Shown: positions 26,462 through 38,917 of the stretch, one piece after another
Numbering within the stretch: the first letter of the stretch is position 1
Layout of the letters: each line of letters opens with the position of its first letter
Source: Viscum album
Lineage: Eukaryota; Streptophyta; Magnoliopsida; Santalales; Viscaceae
Assembly (NCBI GenBank): GCA_963277665.1
Contig: OY728122.1
Location: 1,546,732,868 to 1,546,796,867, forward strand
DNA: 64,000 bases
Direction: 5' to 3'
Position numbers and translations under genes: made by a program
Notes under the pieces: model-generated
Told to the model about the DNA's origin: nothing
Database searches by the model: none
The model's input: only the letters and a program-made list of their open reading frames with translations

Positions 26462-26616
26462 GATTCATTTTTCATGTGAACAATTCAAGAATGATTATAA
26501 ATTATATATAATAAGTAATCATGGAATATATGACATAATAATTCTACTGGATTTATGTATATATATATGTTTGTAATCTACTTAATTCCATTCAATTCAA
26601 TAAGGAAACGAAAAAC

Positions 26617-26658
26617 AGCGTTCAGGCGTACGTACGACCTACCGTCTCCATGAACGAT
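26617..26658 (+). repeat. Hairpin unit 3, L3 5' LTR
   Basis: Arms CGTTCA and TGAACG around GCGTACGTACG and TACCGTCTCC. The copy at 44752-44793 has a perfect 10-bp stem, ATCGTTCATG with CATGAACGAT. Confidence 0.78.
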
Positions 26659-28304
26659 GTATTTCTTTCCATTTATTGATCTATTATATATATGTATAAT
26701 CTTAATATATATTATATATAAATCATGTTTTATATTCTAAAATTAATTAATCATGATCTAATTAATCATATTAATAATTACAAGTCAAAACACGGATGAT
26801 AAATGAAACAAATTTTACCAAAAAGGCTGCATTAACATGGAATTGAGAAATGAACGGATAATCTAAAGTTGTAAGTGAATCATATATGATATCATAAATA
26901 TTATTATGGTTCTGTTAAAAGTTAATAATATGTTTAAACCCACTATAAATGAGTCTCAGACACATATGGAAGAAATTGGACATAAGGTAAGGGATAATTA
27001 TTCCAATCTCATTTTTATCCGAGATTGTTTATTCGTAAGCATTTACTAGGGTTATGTTAATTATCAATGTCCATATGTTCTCAAAATGTTTTCATAAAAT
27101 GTTTATTTTTCTTCCATGTATGTTTAAAGTCATTTTTACCCTTTTTTCTTTTAACACATCGTATTGAAGGAATCTTTCTTCTATTTACCATATGTGGTAC
27201 TTTTTGACTTTTCCGATAAAAGTACGAGAAGAATTTTTTTTAACTTATATGACATTAACATATTTTTACAGTTTTATAACGGCTTATTATAATGAAAAAT
27301 ACTCTAAAATATTTCATTATTATTTTCTACAAAATCTTTTTCTTTTAAAATTTCATGGAATTTTGTGAAAAGAAAATTATTTTGAAGAATAAAGGATATT
27401 TTCCTCAAGAATTAATTTCAAGTGTTTTATCAAAACAATTATCCATCTAAGATGACATTATTTCATATGTATATGTTTCAAGTATAATGTCTCTATGATT
27501 TACATTGTTTCACTTTTCTTATGATGAAATGATATCCATTTTTTTGTATGGATTATGTTATGATGGGATGATGTTTATGAAACCCATTTTATACTTTGGG
27601 TAATGATGAATGATTTATGTTCATGTTGTGGCCCAAGTAATAATGATTTAATTATGAGATGGGTGGGACCTATATCTCCCTCCAATGCATTGGGTAAAGA
27701 TTTATATCTCATGAGATAGACATGGATGGAATGGAAAGTTAATCTGGTTGAGTGTTATAGGACTAAAACGATGAGTGAACTTGATTCAGAAAGGGACTTT
27801 GTCCACTAAGATGGTCTTGGCAGTAATTCCTTGTCTACTCTGGAAATCATATCATGTGATTAATAGTTTCCACAATGACATGTTTTATTCTCATTCTATT
27901 TTATCAGGATTAATTTTTCTTTATGATCTATGCCTTATGTACTTCCATGTTTTATGTCATTTCTAAAGATCTTGATGTTTAAACATTATGTTATTGTATA
28001 GAAGTTCAAATGTATATGATTTGTTTTATTTTCTCCGTGATTACCCTTACTGAGCATTTTAGCTCACCCTTTTATATTATTTCTTTTCTCTAGGATTTAA
28101 ATAAAGGTTTTAGGTATGAAAACAAAAAGGGGAAGAGCTTTATGGGAGATATTGAAGATCTTTCACCACGATTAGAAGATTTTGTTCCGAGTTTCCAAAG
28201 ACACTAAACTATTATGGTCCTTGTGTGTTTGTTTTTCTTATGTATTAAGAATTCTTCAAAAGTAATATAATGTCTATTTATGTCAAGATTTAGGTCTCTA
28301 TAGT

Positions 28305-28316
28305 TGGTATCAGAGG
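28305..28316 (+). promoter_or_regulatory. Primer-binding site, L3
   Basis: TGGTATCAGAGG two bases after the LTR end; initiator-Met tRNA type. Confidence 0.92.
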
Positions 28317-28782
28317 CAAAGAAGGTAGGAATGTATCTGATCCTTCGGAACTCTCACATGTGAGCATTGGACGAAGCATGGCTCTCCGCCCAAGGGCTTC
28401 ATGAGGAAATGGCTGCCACTGGGGATGGTGGTGTGTCCCACCCAGGGGGTGTAGCTACCCATGGAGTGCCCTGATAGGTATCAATTATATTCCATTGGAA
28501 GTAATTCCAGACCGTTATAGTAGGTATCACATGAAAGGTTTAGTTAACCTTTAAAAACTAGGATGTGAAAACTTTAGTGAGACCCCTAGAGATATTTCTA
28601 AGGTATGTCTAGGGATGTCTGTAAGGTTAAGTATAAGTATAGGTTATAGTCCTATAATTACGATAAAAATCTTATAATTAACCCTAATTTGTTATATATT
28701 GAAGGTACTCCCCCTTTATTATGTTGTTTTCCTTAGCTTTATTTTTTCCTCTCACACTAGTCTTTTTGGGTTTCAGACGATG

Positions 28783-29895
28783 GATGGAACCTGAAAGAAC
28801 TGTGTTGATCAATGTAATGGAAAATGAAATGATTGTACTCCAGAACAAACCAATGTTATGAGAGATGGAGTGAAAAATATTATTTCTATACTTACACAAG
28901 CTATGAATCATTCTGGACTTCCAAATGAGTAGATAAGGGAACAATATTCTATTGAGTCCTACATGAGGCAACATCCACCTTCTTTTAGTGGGTCTTCTGA
29001 TCCACTTGTTGATGAAAAACGGATTAGTACCATTGAAAATATATTTTCCACACATTTCTGTTCGGAACATGAAAAATTTATTCTGGCTATTTACCGTTTA
29101 GAAGGTGGATCAGATCAATGGTGGACTCTAATTAAGAATACAAGGCCCCATGATGAAATTGAATCCATGGAATGGGACGAGTTCAAGAACATTTTTTTCT
29201 CAGTAAGTACTTCCCTCATATTCTTCTAACAAATATAGAAAAGGAGTTCCTTGAGCTTATACAGAAGGATGATGAATCTGTTGGTTTATACGAAGCGAAT
29301 TTTATAAGGCTTGCAAGGTATGCATCTGGTTTTATCATCCAACCTAAAAGTAAAGTTGATCGATTCTTTAGTGGCTTAAAACCAATTCTTCGAAAGGAAT
29401 TAGATATAAGAGACATCACTAGATATGAAGAAATTGTGTGTTGTGCTGTCAAGGTATAAATGGAATTTGGTGTTTCGTATACATATCATGGTTTTGAAAA
29501 GAAATGAAATATGGAGTTCAAGGAGAAATCTTAGAATAATGGTGAAAAGAAGATGAATGTTTCTTTATGCTCAAAGTGTGGAAAAAAGCATGGTGGAGAT
29601 TGTCTTAAAGGGACTAGAAAATTTTTTAAGTGTAGAAAATAAGGTCATCAAGTAGCTGAGTGTCGAAGTAATGGAAAAAGGGTTGCTAATGATGAGAATA
29701 AAGAAAAGACTACATAGAACGCACCACCAACACTTAAATGCTTAAAGTGCAAGGAAATGGGGAATTATGCTAATCAATGCCCTAATCTAAGTGTTAATGA
29801 TGATCAACATGAGCAACCTCTTAAGGAAAAGGATAATGGGAAGTCACATGTGATCACTATTTGTGATTTTGAATATGAAAATGATGTTTTTTAAT
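28783..29895 (+). pseudogene. L3 gag remnant with three zinc knuckles
   Basis: Starts plausibly at the ATG in CAGACGATGGATGG but meets stops at once. The capsid segment (28963-29459) is readable across one frameshift near 29200: PPSFSGSSDPLVDEKRIST, LEGGSDQWWTLIK, EWDEFKNIFFS, then YFPHILLTNIEKEFLELIQ, VGLYEANFIRLARYA and LKPILRKELDIRDITRYEE. Knuckles follow at 29568-29795: CSKCGKKHGGDC, then FFKCRK-GHQVAEC with the first cysteine lost, then CLKCKEMGNYANQC with histidine replaced by asparagine. The series CxxCGKxHxGxC, CxxC..GH...C is usual in Tekay-like gag. No protease or pol follows. Confidence 0.88.
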
Positions 29896-31282
29896 GATTA
29901 AGTGTTTATGTAATGGGATTTCAAGATAGTATCATGGAATCTCATTTATGGTATTGTGGAATTTTGGAATATCTATGTATTGGTTTTCAGTAATTATATG
30001 GTACCGGTAACAATGAAAAGTGATTGAAATATTTTTGAAAAGAAGATGATATGCACATAATGAAGGGATAAGGATTAAAAAAATCTATTTGATAGTATTC
30101 ATGAGCTCATGATTTATATAATGACAAAGTCTTATCATGGTTTTAGTATATAGAATTTTTGGGATTTTGGTATGTGGAAAGAGTTAACTTTTGACAAAAT
30201 TCATGTTTTACTAAAGTTCAATGGGTATTAATTTTTCAAGAGAATACATGATTAAGTTATTCACATGTTAGGAATGTGACCAACAAGATATATCTTATGA
30301 TATATGGCGGATAAATGATGGTATTTACATGCTTGTTATATGACCTTTCTGATAATTGTTTTCTTTTTACTATGAGATTGGACAATGTATTTTGGATAAG
30401 TCTAAAGATTGGAATATATTATGTTGGACATCAGATAGTATTATTTAATGATAGAACCTTTTTTCGATATTATTTTTGGAATGTTATAATAGTATAGTTT
30501 TAGAAAAAGGATAACCTGCTGGATGGGCGACAACCTGTCGCGTCGGACAAGTCTGTGGGAATCGAACCCACAACCAAAGTGCGACAGGCCTTTATCGCCC
30601 ACCACTGGCCTACAGGAAGTCCCTAGTTAGTATAAAGTAGTTTTATTATATTAAAAAGTATGATATATGAAATATAAGTCCACATATGATTAATCTCACT
30701 ATAGATTGACTTATGTATATTTGATAACTTTTTCTAACCTTTTGTTTGAGACAGGTGGAATGACCCATAATTCATTCACATGATCTGATAACACTTCACG
30801 AATGAAAAATTCAACTTAATTTCCTTAATAGGTGAAGTGGAAATTGTCCAAGGAACGACCAACGGTGAGATTTTACCAAAATCACGAAAGTATTTCTTCT
30901 AATTCACATTTCTTAAACATTAGAGAAATGATCTTGAAAACCAATAATGTTTTCCTAGTGCCCTTATATCCGATGAATCAGATGGTACCTTATATCATAA
31001 CATATTTATGGCTTTGTGATTGCTGGCTTTTTCATAGCCATGTTCTCTACCACTCTCCATCATAACTTGATGGATAGGTTTCTCTTCCATATCCATATTT
31101 TCACCTATGTTCTCTTTTGTGGAATCCCAGTGATGAGTCAATTTGGGTAACCGATATGTTTCATACTTCAATTTTTAAAATGATGTTTTAGTACTCCTTT
31201 TTACGATGTGGGTTTCTATGAAATAAACTTTTAAGTAGTAAACCATTGAGAACCCCGACGAATTTCGAGGGCGAAATTCATT
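29896..31282 (+). other. L3 post-gag noncoding region
   Basis: 1.4 kb where pol would be expected. I find no RT, RNase H or integrase motif. It is homologous to L4 38024-38900 (reverse strand), so it is a shared family feature and not a private deletion. It contains the passenger SINE. Confidence 0.75.
30503..30637 (-). mobile_element. tRNA-derived SINE (135 bp), antisense in L3
   Basis: Flanked by 8-bp duplications TAGTTTTA (30495-30502 and 30638-30645). On the minus strand an A-box-like TAGGCCAGTGG (about 30602-30614) and an exact B box GGTTCGATTCC (30558-30568) form an internal RNA polymerase III promoter. The T-rich end is CCTTTTTCTA. It has no tRNA cloverleaf 3' half, so it is not a functional tRNA gene. 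Confidence 0.85.
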
Positions 31283-31297
31283 TTAAGGGGGGTAGAA
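31283..31297 (+). promoter_or_regulatory. Polypurine tract, L3
   Basis: TTAAGGGGGGTAGAA directly before the 3' LTR. The preceding GAATTTCGAGGGCGAAATTC is the usual Tekay-like context. Confidence 0.9.
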
Positions 31298-33624
31298 TGT
31301 AACACCCCAAGATTTTATGAGATATATTATTTTTAATTTCTTTGATGTCTTCTATTATACAGTACAGAAAGATTTGCTTGTACTATACGCAACATTGTAT
31401 TAGCTTGCAGTATACACAACACTATTCTTGGCTCGTTTTACACACAATTTCAAGTTCGTTTTTTGGAAATTATTCTACGCAAAATTAAGTATAGATTTTG
31501 TTTAATGTATAAATGAAATAAGTTTTGATTATGTTATACGCAACATCAAATTGATCTTTCACTACATGAAACCCTGACTTGGCTGGCATTACACGTAATC
31601 AAGACATTCCTCGATAGCGTGTGTAGTACGCAATACCGAGTTTCACTAAACAAGATATTATTATAATATTATTATGAACTTGCCATTACAAATAGTAATA
31701 CCCAATTTTTGAAATTTTATAAATTTTATCATTCAAAATGGACTTCATTTTTTGATTCGGAATATCAAAATTAGCCTAGGTTGAATTTTTGGTATTTTTC
31801 TGAAAACATTCAATATTTGATGAATAGTGAAAACACCGAGTTACTATTTAAAACCCGATTTTCTATTTAAATAATTATTTATTTTATTTAAATTTATTTT
31901 TGGTCAAAATTAATACATAATATCTATATAAGTTCAATGTAATTAATTGGAGTCATTTTATAATAATTTTTGATATATAAATATTTTATTGAACTTTTCA
32001 CCATCTTTTACCCACCTCTTAGGAGAATTTGAAAATTTACATAAAACATAATTTTACCGCTTCTATGAGTGGAATTTTGAAAATATGAGAAACAAAGTTA
32101 AAATAAAGAATTAAAATGTTGTTCAATAAGATAAAAATAATTTTTGGTGAATAGTAACATTTTACTTTTATTTACCAGGGTTAAAAGTAAATAGGGTAAT
32201 TAAGGGTAAAACTGATATTATTATTACCCTAACACATGTCCTAATTCTATTGGATAAGTGTAATTCGGCCAAAAAAATCTTAGGAATAAAATATTACCCT
32301 TTAGGTCCACTAGGATTAGATTTGGACACTTATTATTATTTTATTTAAAAAATAGTTAAAATAGTTAAAATAAAAGTTTTATAACTAAAATATTTTTAAT
32401 ATAGGGTTATACATAAGATAAATTCAACTATAAATATTCATTAGAAATATAAATATATTTCATACATAATGTTATTTTATTTATAATTTTTAGATATTAA
32501 ATAATTTAATTTATATATGACACAATGATGATTCAGTAATTACCTTATTAATGAAATATTAACATAAATGATGTTATAAATACCCAAATAAATGTAATTT
32601 TAGACTTATTATGAATTCCACTAATTTTAAAGGTTAATATGACATGTTAGTATTAATTAAATCAACTTTTTTCGAACTAATAATTTTGTTATAATTTTTA
32701 CAAAAATCAATTACCAAATAGTTTCAAAATTGACAAAAATTAGTTTTTAAAACAAATATTATATTATTAATTGTAATTTTATTCCAAAAAATTTAATTTT
32801 CGGTCAAATGACTTATATAAGGTTATATATATTAATAATGAACAACTTAGGGTACGTTTGGCTTGTTATAGTAAGTTTATTAACCATATAGTGTAAGAAA
32901 ACAAGAAGACACGATAAAATTAAAATTATTTAACTTAAAGTTAATCTAAATGATAATGTTAAAATAGGAACCTAAACTTCTACAATTTCTATTGGTTGAT
33001 ATTATCTCGACCCATCCCCACTTTAGATTATAAATAAATCAATTTGTAGCTATTATAAACCGAATATGACTTTATTATAAAATAATATTTTATGTTTTTC
33101 CAAAGGTGCCCCTCCCCTCCCTTACAAAAAGGGCACCCCTTCCCTCTTCTCTTCACACACTTTTGATCCTTGAAGCTCATACAACCCCTACCAATTCATA
33201 TTCTCAACCTCTATAGTTATATAAAAGAGGTTTTGTTCTTCTCAAAAGACCAACTCTAGTGCCCTAAGAAGAAGTTTAAAGGAGGTGCGTCGAGGAAGAG
33301 GTAATATCTTCTACCGACTCTTTCAAGTTTCTTTCTTCTTCTACTTCCTCTTCTTTAGTTGTTTCATTATAAAGTTATAACATCAGTATTAATTATATAC
33401 TTATATATTATTATAAATATAAAACAGCTCTATTTCAACTTCTATGCATCCTACGGAAAACGAAATCACTACGCTTGCGTACGTATGGAATACCGTTTCC
33501 ACGTCGTGGTGTAATCGGTTTTTCCACCACCACATTACTTAGATGGGTATAATGGTGTAAAGAATAAATATATATGATTATTACAACATCATAATGAGTC
33601 TAAGATATTATATCATCTACTCCA
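31298..33624 (+). repeat. L3 3' LTR, first part
   Basis: Collinear with 24082-26380 of the 5' LTR. It contains the TACRCAA array, a TATA-like site near 33120 (ACAAAAAG, mutated) and hairpin unit 1 (33466-33512, arms CACTACG and CGTGGTG). L4 cuts it after the duplication CTCCA (33620-33624). Confidence 0.92.
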
Positions 33625-35204
33625 TGTAGATACCCAAAGCTTAACGTACATGGACATTACATTACTTTTGCGGAATACTTAGTACATAACAAAAACACAT
33701 ACACAAGGACCGTAATAGTTTAGTGTCTTTGGAAACTCGGAATATAATCTTCTAATCGTGGAGAAAGATCTTCAACACATCCCATAAAGATCTTAATTTT
33801 TTTACCTAAAACCTTTCTTTATATCCTGGGGAAAAGAAAACATAAAAGAGTGAGCTCAAATGCTCTGTAAGGGTAAACAAAAGAAATATCAATCACATCA
33901 TATTCATAAGAACACAACATTTTGGAAATCTTAACCTGCAAAAGAGATCATAATATTATAACATGGGATAAATCATAGTAGTGAAATGTAATCCCAATAA
34001 TCATAACTTAAAACATGAATCTTTTTGGAATACACACATAATCATAGATAATCATTTCTTATTAGTCAAGACTCATTGCCAAGACTATCTTAGTGGACAA
34101 AGTCCATTTCTGAACCGTGTTCATTCCTCGTTTTAGTCTTGTTTCACTGAACTGGTTAAACCTGCCGTTCCAGCCATGTATATCTCATGAGATATAAAAT
34201 CTTTACCCAATGCATTGGAGGGATATATTGGTCCCACCAATCTCATAATGATACCATTCATATGTGTGCCACAAAATCATAAATCATACATCATTACATA
34301 ACCCATGTAATAAAAATGACATCATAAAACAATTCTTATAAGATAAAGGAATTCCTAAAAATAATTCCATCAAAACATAGTCAAATAAATGTAATAATAT
34401 GGATAGAAACATAACCCTATATTATCTTAGATGGAAAATAATTTTGATAAAACACTTGAACTCCATTCTTGAGTAAAATATCCTTTCTACTTCAAAAACA
34501 TTTTCCTTTCTTAACATGTCATAAAATTTTAAACTAAAAGAAGTTGATTAAAAATAAACTTGAAAACTTTTAAAGGAAGATTCTTGGATATAATTTTTTA
34601 AAAATCCATTCATGTCGTATAAGTTCAAAAAACATTCTTCTCATACTATTTTCGGAAAAGTCAAAAAGTACCTCGTACGAAAAACGACAAAAGATTCCTT
34701 TCATATCTTTTACTAAAAACTCACCGAAGGGTAAAATTGGATTTAAACAATTGTAGGTGGATGGAAACAATATTACATATTGAGGGAACATGGATGTGGA
34801 TGATAAAATACACCCCAGTAAATATCAAAGTATAAACAATCTCGGATAAAAATGAGATTGTGATATTTTCCCTTACCTTAGATCTGATTTGCTTCGTAAG
34901 TGTCTGAACCTCCTGTATAATGATTTAAATAACTTCATTGACTTATTACAGAATAATAATCATTGTTATGATATCATATATGGTTCACTTATGACTTTAT
35001 ATTACCCGTTCTTTTGTAAATTCCATGTTAAAGAGCGTTTCGGGTAAAATCGTTTCATTTGTCGTCCGTGTTTTCACTTGTAATAATTCATATGATTACA
35101 TAGATCATGATTACTTAATTCCAGAATATAAAACATGATTTATATATAATATATATTAAGAATATACATATATATAATAGATCAGTAAATGGAAAGAAAT
35201 ACAC

Positions 35205-35242
35205 CGTTCATGGAGACGGTAGGCCGTACGTGCGCATGAATG
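35205..35242 (-). repeat. Hairpin unit 3, L4 left LTR
   Basis: Plus-strand arms CGTTCATG and CATGAATG around GAGACGGTAGGCCGTACGTG. Confidence 0.78.
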
Positions 35243-35398
35243 TTGTTTTCGTTTCCTTATTGAGTTGAATGGAATTAAGTAGATGACATACATATATATA
35301 CACATAAATAAAGTATCATTATTATGTCATATATTTCATGATTTCTTATTATATATTCTTTATAATCATTCATGAATGGTTAACGTGGAGAACGAATC

Positions 35399-35445
35399 TC
35401 ATCGCGTCGTGGAGACGGTAGTCCGTACGTACGCACGAGCGATGA
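35399..35445 (-). repeat. Hairpin unit 2, L4 left LTR
   Basis: Plus-strand arms TCATCGCGTCGTG (35399-35411) and CACGAGCGATGA (35434-35445) pair with one bulge. The core is GAGACGGTAGTCCGTACGTA. Confidence 0.85.
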
Positions 35446-35584
35446 TATCGTTCTCATGATCGTGGAATTGTATTGGAGTGTATGTATACAATTTCAGAAT
35501 CAATATCACTTTACAATAATCATATATAGTTATTATGTACACCATTATACCCATCCAAGTAAGGTGGTGGTGGAAAGTAGATTA

Positions 35585-35629
35585 CACCACGACGTGGAGA
35601 CGGTATTCCGTACGTACGTACGCGTGGTG
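35585..35629 (-). repeat. Hairpin unit 1, L4 left LTR
   Basis: Plus-strand arms CACCACGACGT (35585-35595) and ACGCGTGGTG (35620-35629). Pairing is complete except for one bulged A. Confidence 0.85.
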
Positions 35630-36356
35630 ATTTCATTTTCCGTAGGATGGATAGATGGTGAAAGAGGGTTGTTTCATACTTATAATAACATATCAATATA
35701 TTAGTGATACTTATGTTATTAATTCATAATGAAACAACCAAATAAGAAGAAGTGGAAGAAGAAATAAAGTTGACAGAATCAGTAACGGACATTACCTCTT
35801 CTTTGAAGCGCCTCTTTGAGTCCTCCTCTTGGGGCACTAAAATTGGTCTTTGAAGAATACCAGGACCTCTAGGATGTTTCTAGGGAAGTGGAGAAGATAA
35901 TTTGGAAGGGTTTGGCCGATCCTGAAGGCTCAAATTGGTGTGAGGAAGGGAGGGAGGAGGTGCCCTTTTATAAGGGAGGAGAGGGGCACCTTTGGAAATC
36001 CAAAAAATATTAATTTATAATAAATCTAACCCCACTTAAAAACCTCCAAAAATGACTCATATTCGAATATTAGATAATATAAGGTTGTAATATCATCAAA
36101 TAATAGAATTTAGGCACGTTAGGAATTTATTTTAAACATTATCAACTTGATTTATCCTTATTTAATCAATTTAATTTTATTTGTGGTAATAATATTATAA
36201 ATTTTAAATTATAACAAATAATTACTTATTTGTTGTGAATTGTCCATAATTGGATACTTAATAAAATTTTAAACCATATAAATTTATAATTTATAATTTT
36301 TAAATATTTTTGTGATTTTTAAACAATTTTATAATATGTTATTTTTATAAAATAAC

Positions 36357-36380
36357 AATAGTGTCAATTTTGACACTATT
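36357..36380. repeat. Inverted repeat in L4 left LTR
   Basis: AATAGTGTCA and TGACACTATT separated by four bases, a 10-bp perfect stem. The same repeat is intact in the right LTR at 42432-42455. L3 has only a degenerate version. Confidence 0.8.
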
Positions 36381-38023
36381 CATTTATTTTAATTTAAATA
36401 AAATAAATACAGAATATATGTTCGAACTAAAACCTTTAATAGATTCATAAAATATCATATGTATCTATAAAATTACTTTAGAACATTAAATAGTTAATAT
36501 AATATTTATTTTATTATTTTTAAAACTATTTATTTGGTTTATCTTCTAATAAAATAAATACTACAACATTTTTTTATAATTATTTAATATACTAATTTCT
36601 TGCATAAAATTTAAAAATAAAATCCTATGATGAATCTAAATATATTAACTTTTATAATAATACTTTTACTCGAATTTATCATCTTAAAATCACAATATTT
36701 AAATTTTTATACTTATTAAATTATGAAGCTGACAACATTGGCATCATTTAAAATAAAATAATATAAGTGTCATAATCGCTTTTATAAGGCTCCAAATGGT
36801 CAACTATTCGACCATTGGATGATTGTTGTTTACAGTTACATGACCAATAAGTTTTGATCAGGGTTTTGTGCATTTTATAGTCACTATTAGTTTAATAAAA
36901 ACTATATTCTTGATCTTTCACTAGATAAACAATTTCTGCATCACTATTGTGTCATAATTAATGATAATCATTTAATCCTTAAAAATTATAAATAAATTCA
37001 TATGATGTAGATAATTTTATTATATTTCTGGAGACTACTAATTTTATAAGTTTCATGAAGTTTATCACTAAATTAAAATTATTATACTTATAAGATTTAA
37101 GAGAGTGACATGTTGTCACTTTCTTTGGTTTTAATAATAATTAAATTATTTTCATGGCAAAAAGTCCATTAGATGAACCTAATATTACACTTACGTGATA
37201 TGGGTTTACTTTTAGTCATCTAATAGAATTTTGGCATGTGTTAGGGTAATTTTATAATATTATATTTACCCTTAATTACCCGATTTACCTTTAATTATGG
37301 TAAATATAATTTACCGTAGTTACTATTCATAATTTCAAAAATAAAAAGTAGCCTATTAACATAATTTGGACCCACTGATTCTAAATATGGAATCCATTTT
37401 TCGAAATTCAACACAAAAAAGTTGCAGAAATTAAAATAAAATTAATCCCGTTGTCGAAAGAAAACTTGTTTTTGTTTAAAACATTGCAAAAGATTGAATT
37501 GATTTAACCTACGAATTCAAGGTAAAATAAATGCTAATTACATAAATTATATTAAATGGTAAAAATATATTATATTTAAACTTTAAAACCATTAAATATT
37601 ATAATTTAACCATATAAATTATTGCGATGAAAAAAGTTGTTTTTAATTAAAATATATCGTGTTTTTACTATTCATCAAAATATGAAAGTTACCAGAATAA
37701 TATGAAAAATTTATCCAAAGTAAATTTTTATTTCTTGATTCCAAAGAAGAGTTTTATTTTGTCAAATTGAACTTATAAACATGTCAAAAACTATATTTAA
37801 AGTGGTTGCGTCATCAAAAGGCGACAAAACTGCATTTTTTGAAAAATACTTATTTTACCTGAAAAAATTATTTTGTTCTTATATCATGTTATAGAAAATG
37901 TGTAAGATGAATAATAATGTTATAAGATTCAAAATTTAGTTAATACTATTCATAACGGCTAGTTCATAATAATATTATAATAATATATCATTGTTCATAA
38001 TAATATTATAATAATATATCATT

Positions 38024-38917
38024 CCATCTGTCTTAATCAAAAGGATAACAATAGTTATATACATAAGTACATCTATCGTATATCGTTCCAAAATGGACAT
38101 ATACTTCATCTATCATACCACTTAATAAAATAAAACTAGTTTATACTAACAAGGGGCTTCCTGTGGTCTAGTAGTAGGTGACAAAGGTCAGTCACACTTC
38201 GGTTGTGGGTTCGATTCCCAAAGCCTTGTCTGACACGATGGGATGTCGCTCGTCCTTCAGGTTGTCCTTTTTCTAAAACTACATTACTATAACATCCCAT
38301 CAATAATATAAAAAAGTTCTATACTTAAACAATACTAACTTATGTCCAACATAATCCATTCCAATCTTTAAGCTTATCTAAGATACTTTGGTCCAAGATC
38401 ATAGTATAAAGAAAACGATTACATGGAATGTCATCAACCAATCATGTGAATACCATCATTTATCCACCATATATCTTGGTGGTCACATTCCAATCATGTG
38501 AATACCTTAATCATGTATTCTCTTGAAAAATGAATAACCATTAAACCTTAGTGAAAACATGAATTCTGTCAAAAGTTAACTATTTACTCATACCAAAATT
38601 CAAAAATTCTATATACTCAAACCATGATATAACCTTCTCCTTATATCAGTCATGAGCTCATGAATACTATCAAACATTTAATTTTCTCCTTATCCCTTCA
38701 TTATGATCATATCATCTACTTTCCAAAAGTATCTGAATAACCTTTCATGGTTACTGGTACCATTCATCATACACTTTCAAAACATAAGGAAAGACAACAA
38801 TGTAACAATCCTTAGATGTCTCTTTATTCTATAATTCCATGATATTACTTATATAACATTACACTTGAAAACATGTAATCATTCCACTACATTCTTAAAC
38901 CATTGATCGAGCTTCAA
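38024..38917 (-). other. L4 internal noncoding region
   Basis: Reverse-strand homologue of L3 29896-30765, including the SINE. Compared with L3, the stretch equivalent to about 30766-31297, with the purine tract, is missing at the junction with the truncated LTR. Confidence 0.75.
38139..38273 (+). mobile_element. tRNA-derived SINE (135 bp), antisense in L4
   Basis: Same SINE as 30503-30637, of identical length and with the same duplication (TAAAACTA at 38131-38138 and 38274-38281). A box near TGGTCTAGTAGT (38164-38175), exact B box GGTTCGATTCC (38208-38218), T-rich 3' end. In element sense its site and orientation equal those in L3. Confidence 0.87.

Larger units (their letters stand above)
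26063..28093 (+). other. Possible intron inside the L3 LTR leader
   Basis: Donor-like GAAGAG|GTAATC at 26062/26063. Acceptor-like TTTCTTTTCTCTAG at 28080-28093 follows a TTACTGAG/CTCAC region that could serve as branch site. The left L4 LTR keeps AG|GTAATG near 35805 and CCCCAG near 33826 on the minus strand; the right L4 LTR has lost the acceptor AG. The prediction rests on sequence alone. Confidence 0.35.
24082..28302 (+). repeat. L3 5' LTR
   Basis: 4,221 bp, unusually long. In order: a TACRCAA motif array, long AT-rich U3, a TATA box at 25885, three hairpin units at 26228-26658 and a possible splice acceptor at 28093. The last two bases are TA rather than CA in both L3 LTRs. Confidence 0.92.
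33625..38023 (-). repeat. L4 3' LTR (left copy), internally truncated
   Basis: Matches 39723-44160 of the right LTR but lacks the counterpart of 44161-44514, which holds the LTR start in element sense. The break lies in a tandem duplication of 31 bp (37962-37992 and 37993-38023) ending in TATATCATT. Contains the three hairpin units and the perfect inverted repeat at 36357-36380. Confidence 0.9.

Noticed and set aside
26228..26658. Hammerhead or other known self-cleaving ribozyme, as in plant retrozymes
   Set aside because: The hairpin units lack the hammerhead core (CUGAUGA and GAAA), and I recognise no other ribozyme consensus.
28684..29070. 128-codon minus-strand open frame
   Set aside because: Antisense to the L3 gag capsid region, which explains the open frame. 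No domain of its own.
30540..30620. tRNA gene on the minus strand
   Set aside because: The A and B boxes are tRNA-like, but no complete cloverleaf or acceptor stem can be formed. Flanking 8-bp duplications and a second identical-length copy show it is a SINE.
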